Source of the DNA: Monomorium pharaonis
Lineage: Eukaryota; Arthropoda; Insecta; Hymenoptera; Formicidae
Length of the DNA: 64,000 bases
Assembly: GCF_013373865.1 (NCBI RefSeq)
Contig: NC_050471.1
Location: forward strand, 10,188,050 to 10,252,049
Direction of reading: 5' to 3'
Part shown: piece by piece, positions 53,235 to 64,000 of the stretch
Position numbering within the stretch: position 1 is the first letter of the stretch
How the letters are laid out: every line of letters begins with the position of its first letter
Made by a program: the position numbers and the translations under genes
Notes under the pieces: generated by a model
Database searches by the model: none
The model's input: only the letters and a program-made list of their open reading frames with translations
What the model was told of the DNA's origin: nothing

Positions 53235-53262
53235 GATAGTCCGAACTGTTGTTCGGACTATC
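53235..53262. repeat. Perfect 12-bp hairpin with 4-base loop
   Basis: GATAGTCCGAAC, tgtt, GTTCGGACTATC. The stem is 50% GC in an AT-rich setting. The short stem and lack of extended pairing argue against a typical microRNA precursor. Confidence 0.65.
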
Positions 53263-53967
53263 ACTTCATTGCCAGAGAAATTGCGCATTTTACTGTCAAA
53301 ACCCTGTTGTTCATAAGTAGATAAAGAATTCCAGAGTTCTATATTTCAATACAGCATCAAAAAAGCATAAGTAAAAGAAAAATGAAAAGATTTACGACTC
53401 TATCCTGTCAAATTTATCATCAGCTTCTTCAACGAAAGAAGTAATTATCACATAAACGATAATTTAAAATAATTTAAAAAATATAAAAGATACATATAAA
53501 ATAATAAAACACGGGTATAAATGTATGCAGTTTTGCTAGATACCATCCAGTACTGTTTAATATTAATGTCATTTGTTGTAACAATATTGCATAAAAAATA
53601 GACAAGAATTTGATGAAGTTTCGTTCAGTAGTTAAAACGATTTTTCTGGCAAAGATGTGTGCAATTTACGTAAACACCTGCTCAGTTAGTGTCTAGTTAG
53701 AATTAATAGACAAGCTAACTTTCAAGCTAGCTTATAACACAAATAAATAGCCTATTTATTGTCCTGCTTTTGTTTGTAATGAGTTCAGATTTTACGCATC
53801 TTTTGTAAAGTAGCTGCAGGCAAAACATTACATCTCGATTAAAATCCCAAGCAGTTTTACTTCTCAGTTATTAGAAAGAAGTTAATAACCTGTCCAATAA
53901 CTTTTTAAAAAATGCATGAAATTTCTACCAGGGTATGTTTATTCAATTAAAACTTTTCAAATTCTAA

Positions 53968-54033
53968 CAAAGGAATCATTATTGCAAAAATAACAGTTTT
54001 AAATTAAAACTGTTACTTTTACAATAATCCTTT
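53968..54033. repeat. Palindrome with perfect 12-bp core
   Basis: TAACAGTTTTAA (53991-54002), one base, then TTAAAACTGTTA (54004-54015). Pairing continues imperfectly outward to aaagga and tccttt near the ends. It may be the core of a small palindromic element. Confidence 0.55.
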
Positions 54034-54414
54034 ATTAAAACTCTTTATTAAAACAGCAATTGAAACTTGACAATATTTCAGTTTGTTCCTCTTTTTACGT
54101 AAGAAAGACATTAACTGATATGATCATTTAAGACTTTTATATCGGAGGCTAAGATACTTGCACAATTAACTACCGAGAATAAAAATAATAGACAGTCGGA
54201 GCGTAGAAATATTTTTCCTTCGTTTGCTGCCGACTCTATGGAAGTAATCCCGGGTAAGTGGAGAATATATATCTTATACTCCCTACGTTGACTGAAAAGT
54301 AATAAAAGTGGATTACGCGGCGGATCCTCGCGCGGCCCTTCCTCGAGCTTCCGAATCTCGTCCCTTCCAGAAGAGGGAAAATGGATTTTATGACACGCAG
54401 GGGTGAGAATGCAG

Positions 54415-54442
54415 CTGACTGACTTGCTGACTGACTGACTGA
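54415..54442. repeat. CTGA tetranucleotide microsatellite
   Basis: Seven CTGA-type units, one altered to cttg. Confidence 0.85.
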
Positions 54443-55780
54443 TATCGAGAGTCGCGTCTTTGCCTGAATGTGTGTACAGGGCGTCGCAAAATCGCCGGCA
54501 GAATGTCTTTTTAGTCTCATGATCTATGACAAACCCCAAAGTTATATTTCTTCGTTTATCCTATCTTTCTAATTTGCAGTTAATAAAAAGTAAAAGGTTC
54601 TCGATATCAAAACATCAATTCAAAAAATCGAAGAGCAAATGAGAGTACGGTCCAGCTAAAGATGCGCATAGAAAATTATAAATCTTAAAAAAAAAATTAA
54701 AATAAAAAATACGTTTTGAGTATATGTTTATATACACACGTTCTCTAGGTAAAATCTTTCAATTTCATTAGTAATTCTGCCACGAATGGTTCGCGATTGA
54801 GAGGATCGCCATTCATCTTAGTCTAGTTGCTAATATCCGTGGCTGAAAGCACATCCGTTGATTTTTGGGCGCCCCATACCCAGCGGTAGATATCATAGCC
54901 ATACATATCAGCACGGCGAGCGAAAGTAATAATAAACAGTTTATCTGTCCGCTGTGCGTAAGCGGATTATCGGCGATTCCCCTTCTTGTAACCCGAGAAC
55001 AGGGGGAGGAGGGGGAGGCAAGACCGATAGGCAAGACATGGCATACCTTATCTGCTATCATCAGCACTCTATCCTTTCAGACCTGCTACTCTGCACCCCT
55101 TGCGCGCGACCCCGATACCACCTTCCTTCCTTCCTTCGGTGTGGCCTGAACCCTCGTGTCAGCTGCCTACGAATATATATGCGTCACGTAGCGACGACAC
55201 GCACGATTTCTGAATATTCATAAGCCATACCTCGACACCCTTACGCGCCCCTCCGAAGTCACTCGACCGCGACGGATACACTGTTCGCGCCTTTCAATTT
55301 GTCCGAGAGATCTACTCACGTCACAGATTAAAACTGATACGCTAGGTAATCTCTTATTACGTTAAGTCTCTTAGAGCAAAAAAAAAATCATGGCCTTCAA
55401 AGGAATCGCGACGCCGAAGAAAATGTGACTCGTGAAAATTGTGATTTTCGAGTTTTAACTATGACATAACGGCCGATAAATCTTCAATCGGGGGTAACAG
55501 ATGGCCTCTGTCGATTCCGAGATACGTCGCGCGAATTCGGAAATTATATCGTTACACGTCAGCTGGTTAAGTTACCGGATATCGAGGATGAATTATTAGG
55601 GCGTCGAGGGTGCGGTACGAGGTGAGAAGGAATTCGACAATGTCGCAATTACGGAGGATGAAAAAAAAAAAGAACAGACTCGCAAGGGATCACCGTGCAG
55701 AAACACGGACCGCACGGTTCGCTGGGTGGAAACTCGTGATTAAAATCCCAGCGGTGGCATTAGTACGAGAAAACGACGAG

Positions 55781-55820
55781 AGAGAAAGGGGGAGGGGGAA
55801 GAGAGAGAGAGAGAGAGAGA
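55781..55820. repeat. GA/G-rich purine tract
   Basis: A GA and GGGGA-rich tract ending in about 10 GA dinucleotides. Confidence 0.85.
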
Positions 55821-56773
55821 CTCCAGAGTACCAAGGGGGTGCCCTGCGCACGACGGTCGGCAGACTCATGTGTTCGAACGTCGGCAGCGTTTAAACCACG
55901 ATCTGCATTTAAATTGGCTGCCGTGCCGATTCGCACATATATATAGATATATACGTACGCATATACCAATCTATACACACCACCGGGTATGTTTTCGTAC
56001 GCACCACGCAGCTCTGACGGCTCGTGCTGTTGTCGTTTCGCCCCCCTCCTCCGCGGATCCCTTTAAGCCTTCCATTACGTTCGATTCCGCGCTCATTTCC
56101 TTGAGCTTAATTAAATAATGAATTTCAAATTTTACCCTCCTCGCCGCGAATAGAAATAACATTCTCGTCGTCGAGGGGATCGCAGCAAATCCTTGCGATT
56201 TATGCGAAAACGAAACTGGATACCTGAAGAAAAAATTCTTTAGAAAATACTCTTTCAACGAAATATAATTCTTACGTTATACACTTTCTTTTAGAGAAGG
56301 TGGAAATATTTCGGAAGCTTTTAGCGCACCTTGTATAAAGTAATCAAAGTGTTGGAAAGGGTGTACACGTAATTCAGGTCAGTAGGAAAGGCGTGTGAAA
56401 GGGAGATAATTTGTTTGAATTTCCACCTGTAATTAGATAATATTTGTTAGTTAATTAACTGAGAGAGGCGTATTACGTGATGAGTGTGCTTAATGCACAT
56501 TCGGCGTCTCTGCAGTTCAGGCATAAATTCAACGTCTTCTGTCGCATTAACTTTGTTTACAAAATATAGTTATAAAATGAAAAGATCAAACAAAAATTAC
56601 GCGATTTGATAATCTTTTTTACTGTTATGCAATTTTGTAAACACTTTTTTATAAAACATCTGTTTTCGAGAAATTAAGTAACACAAAAACATATAAACAA
56701 ACTTGCCACAAAAAATTTTCGAAAAAAAATTGCAAACATTTGATAGCACGTTGAAAAATGAGTTAATAAGCTG

Positions 56774-56959
56774 ATAATAGCTAAATATAATTCAATCAAT
56801 TCAACATTTTGTTGATATTACCAAAAATAATTTTACTTTTTAAATATTTAATTAAAAAATTTAGTTATACTTACTAAATATTTAAAAGAGTAAAATTATT
56901 CTAAATTATAAAAATCAAATATTTAGTTGGCATTGTTTCAGTTAACATTTAGCTATTAT
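56774..56959. mobile_element. Palindromic AT-rich MITE-like element, 186 bp
   Basis: The outer ends ATAATAGCTAAAT (56774-56786) and ATTTAGCTATTAT (56947-56959) are exact reverse complements. The inner arms (about 56826-56850 and 56875-56900, aataattttact-ttttaaatatt) pair at all but about one position around a 24-base loop. The middle parts of the arms pair less well. The target duplication is unclear because the termini and flanks are both TA-rich. It has no coding capacity and the superfamily is unknown. Confidence 0.6.
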
Positions 56960-57320
56960 TAAATTATTTTTCAGCCCAGACATTATTAATGAATAAGAAC
57001 TATTACAATCTGTCAAGCACATGACTAGATATATTGAGAAAAAGAAATAAAAATAAAATTGAAAAGGAACAAGCGAGATTTGGCAGACCATGATGATTAT
57101 TAGAGATCAAAGCAAGCAATCAGTAGACAACTGATGAGAGCGACCTGAAACTGAAACTATCGCAGTTCTCTGTAATTAATCGTAGGATCTCTACTGTGAC
57201 TTGCATTTATATGTATGTCTATTATATCTGTTATACATGTCTATTATATTTTATATTTGTGTAATATAATTTTAAAGCTCCGGAAATTTTCCGGGGTTTT
57301 GTAATATAATTTTAAAAGAC

Positions 57321-57650
57321 CGGGAGAGACCGAAAAAGACCGGGAGAGACGGGGAGAGACCAGGAGAGACGAGGAGAGACCGGGAGAGACGAGGAGAGAC
57401 CGGGAGAGACGGGGAGAGACGGGAAGAGATCGGGAGAGACGGGGAGAGACGGGGAGAGACCGGGAGAGATGGGGAGAGACCGGGAGAGACGGGTAGAGAC
57501 CGGGAGAGACGGAGTGAGACCGGGAGAGACGGAGAGAAACGGGGAGAGACCAGGAGAGACGGGGAGAGACGGGGAGAGACCGGGAGAGACGGGAAGAGAC
57601 CGGGAGAGACGGGTAGAGACCGAAAGAGACCGGGAGAGACTAGGAGAGGC
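57321..57650 (+). repeat. 33 x 10-bp purine-rich minisatellite
   Basis: Thirty-three consecutive 10-bp units with no indel. The commonest are CGGGAGAGAC and GGGGAGAGAC, often alternating. The plus strand is purine except for the C bases. The last units (taggagaggc) are decayed. A 71-codon open frame at 57469-57684 arises from the repeat (arginine/glutamate/glycine-rich) and is unlikely to be a gene. Confidence 0.95.
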
Positions 57651-57942
57651 GAAGAATGTTTCGATTGTGTTTAAATTAAGGTAATAAGAAAAATAAAGAT
57701 GGCTGTTATTTTATTGAAAAAAAGAAACTTGTTTAAAACAGTCTTTTGAATGGATTTCTAAATCCATGGCAGCTTTTAGAAAAAAAAGTTAGAACGTGAA
57801 TAAATGAATATTAGATTTATTAAAGATAGATAAATGCTTATTCAAAAATAAAATAAAAAGAGCAACAGTAAAGCAAGACTCTTGAAAGTTAAACAACGAA
57901 ATCAAAGAAAATTTGAAAAAAAACGTAGCATAAGAATAGAGA

Positions 57943-57973
57943 GCCACAGCAACGCGTGGCAGGGCATAGCTAG
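57943..57973 (+). other. Helentron-type 3' terminal hairpin and CTAG
   Basis: A 5-bp stem GCCAC/GTGGC with an 8-base loop lies nine bases before CTAG, with T as the next base. It defines the candidate element's right end. Confidence 0.5.
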
Positions 57974-57974
57974 T

Positions 57975-60900
57975 ATTTTATATTTTTGTAATATAATTTT
58001 AAAACTGTTTCTTTTTTTCTCACACAGTTTTACACAGACACATGAGAATCTTTACAAAAACTTAATTACCTGTAAGTCAATTGTCATATATTAGGTGTTG
58101 TTACACACATTCTCGTGATCCACACATGTACTCACAAGCAAACACACATGTTGACACTTATCATAATTTTCGTCTTCGTGTGTCGCGACACCTCGTACAT
58201 GCTGAAAGGAGGTTTTTTGCACGTCGTGACATAAGAGCGTGCTATTGAGACGGTACGTAACAAGAGTTCTTGTCATTCTTTTTTCTTTCCTTAAATCTCT
58301 TGTCCGCAACCAAGCACTCTTTACGCTCGCATCTTGCATAAAATTTGAAACCGAAATTGATTTTTTATTATGTGTAAGCGTGTTTAAAATTCGACCAGTT
58401 TACAGGCGCGTTATACAAAATATTACAAAAATATAACTATTGAAATCACACACAGTTATAGAAAATTGTTTAAACGTGAAACATTTTATGCAATTTTTTT
58501 CTCTAACAAGTCGCTACCAGGTCTGATGTAATAGTACACTGATCTAAGGAGAAGAAATTAAAGATAAGATAATAAATCTTGAAAGTTTCAAAAGAGGATG
58601 ACGAAAGATAAAGTAACTGGCGCATTATATTTAACTTTTGCTACATTTTAATTGGTTAGGAGCGCTGGCAGTAAGATCTTTTCCAAGTTTGCGGCGGAAA
58701 GCCTGAAGAGTCAACAGGTTCAATAAATGTTCCACGACGTGCGATATTTGATGAACTTTGGCCGAGGTAAGCATCTTCGGAGATTTCCACGCACAAATAC
58801 GACGAAGAAACCGACGAAGACATAACGAAGCGTTGCAGATGCAGCGGTCCAGATGACGCGAAGACCGACGGCTTTCAAAGATAACGAGAGAAGGAGATAA
58901 AGCAGAGGCTGCGAAGAAGGAAAGGAAAGGAGGAAAGATCGTAAAGCTCGTCCGACTACTCGTAGGCGGAAAAACTCGAAGCTTAACGAATGCATACAGC
59001 AAAAGATAAATTTCAAGAATCCCAGCCTGATATAACCTCCACCCCGCCCTTTCCGATGCGCGCTTCATACGCCGAACAAGCTTTTAATATTAAATTCCGG
59101 ACTCTTATATCACCCGCGCGGTTCCTCCTAGACGTCATTTCACCTGAGAAACTGGCATTCTGTTTCGCCGGAAAAGAATGCTACTTATTTCGGGGTTCGA
59201 CGACAATCACGGATCACGTTCGTTCGATACGGCTGGCTGGGGTTTGGCAGAAAAAGTAGCTTCGCAATTTGTTGTAAGGTTTTCTTCATTAATATGATTA
59301 GTTCTTGTCCTTAAAAATATTTAATTAGTATTATTTCACTTAACATTTGGTAATTATCCTCTCAGAAAGGATTTTCGATACCAAAACAAAAAATATTCTT
59401 GACATATTTATTCTTATTACAACCTCATGTAGTATAAAGATAAAACAAGATTAAATCAGAAATTTCTATCTTCAGATCGATCTATTCTTAAATCTAGAAT
59501 ATCATAAGATTGTCACAAATTTACTAAATTATTCTAAGAAAATTAATAAGATAACATGAAAAGTTATTTTATTCTAGATTTAAGAACTTTCCATTTAAGA
59601 ATAAAATATTCCTTCTTTGATAATAAATATGATTAGCGCTATACCGATCCTATTTTATGATAAATCAAAGAGTAATAGCATTAGGTCCAGAAATCTTTTC
59701 TGTGAGTGTATTATCAAATTCTTGTTTTAGTATTGGAATTACATGTATATCACAGGTGGAATCACACATATGTGCTCGAAAAGAACTTTATATCACATAC
59801 ATATGAAAGAAATTGCTGCAGAATTATGATCATCTCAAGAAAATTAGAAATTGAAAATTGATTGATTCTTAAAAGCATTCTTTACTCTAAAAAATAAAAA
59901 ACTAATGCACTTTCCTTTTTTTCTCTTTTATAAACCTACTATTTATCAGACCTGCAATTAATTGAATCTATTCGATCAATAATTACCGTTTATATTCTAT
60001 TACCGTTCTCAATCGCGGTTGTACTTGTATCGAATACACATCATTTTCACACCTAACACTGCAATTACCGTGAGGAAACCTATATCAAGATAGTGTCGAA
60101 AACAGCGAATTATGTTCGCAGGAATACCCAAGAAAAATTTTACATCACATGCGAGATGCATACCGGAGGAATTACGACACTTGGTGAAACCATACGTGAT
60201 ATTCCCTCGCTGTAACTGCGAGGTTCATGGCGCGCACAAACGTAGTAGTAGCGAAGTACATAGGTTCACGAACATAGGAAGCGAGAGGTGGCATTAACTC
60301 ATGCCTCGTTAAATCTTGGAGCTACGCCTTGTGGTAGCAACGGCAGCGAGGGCGGCAATGTTGGAGAAGCACACAAAGGTCACGGCGTGCGAGATGAGGG
60401 ATCGATCTGGCAGCTGTATGCATTTTAAGGAAAATTGAATCGACCTTATTCATTCTAATTGCTCCGATTGAAGGAACAGCAATGCTGGAGCACGTAAATT
60501 GTATTTCAACTTGTATGCCGTTTTTGTATTTTCCACGAAGGAGGTAGAAACTCCAGTAATAACATGAGATTATTTAGCAATTGCGAAATACAAATATTCG
60601 AATACTAAAGTAAATAAATTCATTAGTCTTCATTAAAATGCCATTGTAAAAATTGCTTCGAACTTTTAAAATCTTGGGAAAACTAATCTTAAAGATTTGA
60701 TTTAAATTTCAAATTTATAAAAATTATTAAAATGAGCTCGTCAATTATTCTCCAGTTAATCTGAATCACATACAAATAAAAAAATATTCTAGTATAGACT
60801 GAGATATTCATAAATTACACGAAACTGTACAATGTAGATGGTTATGCATACCCGAATATAACACATATGCGACCTGGTGTCTTCTCGTTGGAGAAAATCC

Positions 60901-63132
60901 AATCGCTATCTAGTAAGCGAAGATGGGACCATGACGGTATCGTTACGATTAGATATTGCCATTTGGACAGTTACACGGGCTACAAAGTCCGTCTTTACTG
61001 TCGGTAAAACGACGCAATATTCTCACGTCCTTCGCAAACCTTATAGTCCAATAAATTCCTCCGATGTCGCGCGCTATCGCGCCCGAAACGCCTGGGTTCC
61101 CACTATCTTCGGTCGCTACCTAACTACAAGACAATTTATAGTGCTCGATACACGCAATCCCCGCGCCCGTGCGCATTTTTGTTCGGCTGGCCCCATATCA
61201 GCTTTCGAGGATCTCGCGGAATCGTAAAATGCCCGATAGCGTGGAAAGCACTCCCGACAGTTGACACGGGGATTTCGAAAGCGCCTGCCGATTTCTAGTC
61301 GGCTGTGATTTTTTTCGATTCTCCGGTAAGCCGATTTGCGCGCAAATTCGTTGGCGCGTGGTTTTTTACCACCGTCAAATTCATCAGATCGAATTCGGAA
61401 ATGCGATTGCCGTCAAAATCCCGTTCGAAAACAGCCGTTAGCGAATTCCGGACGAGGTGTAAAAAAAAGGGGGGATTGCTTCACGAGCTAACGCATCTAT
61501 TTTACGCGTTGTCATGCGAAAATACAACACCGTGCGCGCGCGCGAGCGCAGCACGTGGAGATGCTGCAACAGAGAGACGATCCTGATCGCCGCCCAGACG
61601 AAGAAACGACGTCGTAATCGAACGGGTATGAAATATTAATGATCCGGTCGCGATGGCGCGGACGATTAGCGCCAGGCCTGTTCATTCGTTTTGGATGCGA
61701 TGACGACTCTTCCCGCGATGGCGCGGGAATCCATCCCATAAATATGCACCGTTATGATCATATTCGCCGCGATAACGTCCCGCATGCATGTTCGGTCGCG
61801 TATGCACACATCGGCGCGTGATCGAATTTCAAATTTTGTAGAAATGTTTCCCGCGACAAGCGATACAAGTGCGAGTGACTCGAGGAGATATTCAATCAAC
61901 CGCGCGATGCGCGATTTATCAACGGCGCACGATTGAATTGACATTTATGATTGATCGGGCTATCATTAGTAGAAGCTGTAGAAGGTGTAAATGTGACGTG
62001 TCGACAGGCGGACGTAATCGTTTATCGAGCATTGTGCTGTTTTACACAGCCACCATAAAAGTCAATTAGAATTACTACTACACGCGTCCATTATTACTTA
62101 AATCAATATATGTATACATATATATAAGCGCGGCACGATGCTACAATAATTCGACGTTTGTAAGTATTTTTGAATGTCGTTTCTGTTGCGCGGCTTTCTT
62201 CGTTTTACCTAAACCTAATTGATATTCGCGAAACATCCACGATGTTGTTTGCCGCGCTGTTGATCAGCTTGTGAATAATAATAATAATTCCGCGCCGCGT
62301 CGCGTTGCGCTGTGGCCGGCCGCGCACGCACGGACGCACGCACGCACGCACACGCGTGCCATCACCGCATCGCACCGTGGCCGTGGCGAGAGAATTCGAC
62401 GATGGAATTACGTCCCATTGATTTCCCGTATATAACGCTCCTGAAATAAACGTCCGGTCAGTCCGGACCACCCGTAAACACCAGCCCGCGCGATGGCTCT
62501 ACGTGCGCACGCTTAATTTATTTATACGTCAACCCAGCGACACTCCGGCTCATTGATACTCCCGATACCGCTCACGGTATCCTAATATTCCTCCCCGCGT
62601 CTCTCTTCGAAAGATTTTTATGCGGCAATATTATGCACGGGCGCTATGCTCATCGTGCCTAAAAGCTGTTGCTAAAGCCGAAATTCTACTGGAGAGAAAG
62701 AATGCCTCAACAGTTTCTCAGTCACGAATTCTTCTTTATCAAAAGAAAGACTTGGAATTTAAGGAGAATAATATCTCTGATAATACGGGATTCTATATAA
62801 CTTTTTCTTGTTAACTTTTTAAGCTTCGATACACTGAAACAAGTCTCCCAAGAATTGAAATCTTTATGCGCCGGTTTTGAATAACTATAAATTTTATATG
62901 TGTGTGTGTGTGCGCGCGCAAAAGAGTGAACATAATCTTTTATAAATATATTTATACTTATGTGTGACAATAATGCAGAATAAAGAGAAGATCGCTTTTA
63001 ATAGTGTTATGCAGTCTCTGTTGTTGTATATTTAAAACTATTTTAAATAAAGTTTTCAAAAATTACTATATAGTAACAACAAACCATAAGAAAAAATTTT
63101 AAAAAATTATATCATCTTAGTAGGATAAACTC
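57975..63132. other. Non-coding stretch
   Basis: No gene is supported. CpG-rich blocks at about 58640-59260, 60300-60420, 60870-61990 and 62120-62620 carry open frames on both strands with no known domain; one of the longest plus-strand frames (60877-61227) starts at GTG, not ATG. A CGCA-rich low-complexity patch is at 62322-62358 and a TG/CG run at 62898-62919. AT-rich DNA lies at 59280-60110, 60560-60870 and after 62700. Confidence 0.45.
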
Positions 63133-64000
63133 GGGTAAGATAGCCATAGTTTTTTTAATGCAAAAAACATACTTTTATTTTTATTATTTTTAAATAACGT
63201 TTGGTATATTACTTCACTGAAGCTTTATGTAAAACTATCGACATTAAAGAGAAAATACTTAATAAAAATTTTTTATTATCAAAATATTGAAACATGAACA
63301 TTGGCCATCTTTCACAACTTTTAGGGAAAAGATGGCCATAGTATTATAGAACAGTTGGTTATGCATTTTTTATGTACTTAACATTTATAGAACAATAAAA
63401 AAACTTATAATTTTACATATTTAGTTTTATTGCCACATATATTATCACATATTTAATTTTATTTTTAAACATTTTTTATATTAAATGTTCACACAAGTTT
63501 AGGATCAATTTAACTCATTGTCATTATTAAAAAAAAAAGAAACATATATGATATGTCAAATTAAAATATTAGGTGCACAACTTAATTCTCGTCTTTTTTA
63601 ATAAAATATATACATAACACTTATCGCGAAATGTCATGGGCTATCTTGCCCAAACTGCGAGAGGAAGATAATCATAGTATTTATTAAAAAAATAGAAAAT
63701 AAAATAAAAAATATAATTACACATTATAATTTACATACTTTTGTTACGCGGGTAACGTTCATTGCGACAGCACAATTGTAATTTATTCGACATTGTGGCA
63801 ATTTCTAATAACAAACACGTGAAAAACTTTGCATCCAGTCAAAAGTAAAAACGTGATGTGACATTCACAATATCATTCTTTCGAATAATATACGCACATA
63901 AACTAGACTAAATATTGATTATCTTTAAAAATAATTACGAGAATACATTATTTAGCAATTATTGGAGAAATTATAGCCATTGGCCATTTTTTCCGTATGG
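63133..64000. repeat. Cluster of direct and inverted copies of one motif, cut by window end
   Basis: The motif ggg-aAGATaGCCATAGt occurs at 63133-63150, 63324-63342 and in weaker form at 63661-63685. It appears inverted at 63638-63651 (gggctatcttgccc) and at 63303-63312. A related string, cattggccat-tttt, is near 63975. The copies at 63303-63312 and 63328-63337 form a perfect 10-bp hairpin. This looks like part of a repetitive element with several internal motif copies; only part of it lies in the window. Confidence 0.45.

Larger units (their letters stand above)
50895..56773. other. Non-coding stretch
   Basis: No gene is supported. CpG-rich blocks lie at 50900-51560, 52010-52290, 54180-54500, 54780-55300 and 55400-56200. 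AT-rich DNA fills 52300-54110 and 56540-56770. Microsatellites are at 54415-54442 (CTGA), 55121-55137 (CTTC) and 55781-55820 (GA/G-rich). Hairpins are at 53235-53262 and 53968-54033. Confidence 0.45.
57239..57974 (+). mobile_element. Candidate non-autonomous Helentron/Helitron element
   Basis: The right end shows a short hairpin (GCCAC at 57943-57947, GTGGC at 57956-57960), then nine bases, then CTAG at 57970-57973 followed by T. This is the arrangement known for 3' ends of Helitron/Helentron elements. A central tandem array (57321-57650), as here, is common in the short Helentron-associated elements of insects. The left end is uncertain; a TC-starting AT-rich string at about 57239 is one option. 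A near-identical segment of about 29 bp occurs at 57248-57276 and just after the 3' end at 57975-58004, with a shorter copy at 57297-57317. The element may therefore have inserted beside, or duplicated, that segment. No Rep/helicase gene is present. Confidence 0.45.

Noticed and set aside
54111..54539. Minus-strand open frame of 142 codons
   Set aside because: It starts at TTG, overlaps another frame on the same strand and shows no recognisable motif.
57469..57684. Arg/Glu/Gly-rich 71-codon frame
   Set aside because: It is a direct translation of the 10-bp minisatellite; 10-bp units cycle through all frames.
60877..61227. Plus-strand open frame of 116 codons
   Set aside because: It starts at GTG in a CpG-rich, stop-poor block, with no domain.

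Overview
The window looks like non-coding DNA from an insect nuclear genome. The sequence is an AT-rich background mixed with CpG-rich, low-stop blocks. It has many purine/pyrimidine microsatellites, several small palindromic elements, one large satellite array and only two segments that look like spliced coding exons. The alternation of very AT-rich and undepleted CpG-rich DNA fits Hymenoptera (an ant, bee or wasp), but no gene here fixes the species, so this is inference. There are no operons, rRNA genes, convincing tRNA genes, CRISPR arrays or intact transposase/reverse transcriptase genes that I can see.

Layout. 1-4007: CpG/AT mosaic with no gene. 4008-4149 (minus): a 142-nt exon with good splice sites, encoding about 47 residues. 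4150-22982: non-coding DNA carrying hairpins and palindromic elements at 9530-9639, 10988-11158, 16541-16980 and 18777-18918. 22983-23270: three degenerate 122-bp tandem units that lead into a tandem satellite, 23341-29930, of about 41 units of 164 bp in one orientation. Higher-order repeats of 492 bp and 984 bp are visible inside this array. 29931-41319: non-coding DNA with a decayed 29-bp tandem array (35151-35325), a small element with 12-bp terminal inverted repeats (35475-35621) and two related copies of an AT-rich repeat (36436-36690 and 40094-40385). 41320-41492 (minus): a 173-nt proline-rich exon. 41493-63132: non-coding DNA with microsatellites, hairpins, a palindromic element (56774-56959), a 33 x 10-bp purine-rich minisatellite (57321-57650) and a Helentron-like 3' end at 57943-57973. 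63133-64000: several direct and inverted copies of one short motif, running off the window edge.

How it fits together. The two exons lie on the same strand with compatible phase: the upstream one ends with two bases of a codon and the downstream one starts with the third. They could therefore be neighbouring exons of one minus-strand gene with an intron of about 37 kb. If so, the satellite and several miniature elements sit inside that intron. I could not identify the protein. Most other long open frames look like chance products of CpG-rich DNA; several start at non-ATG codons.
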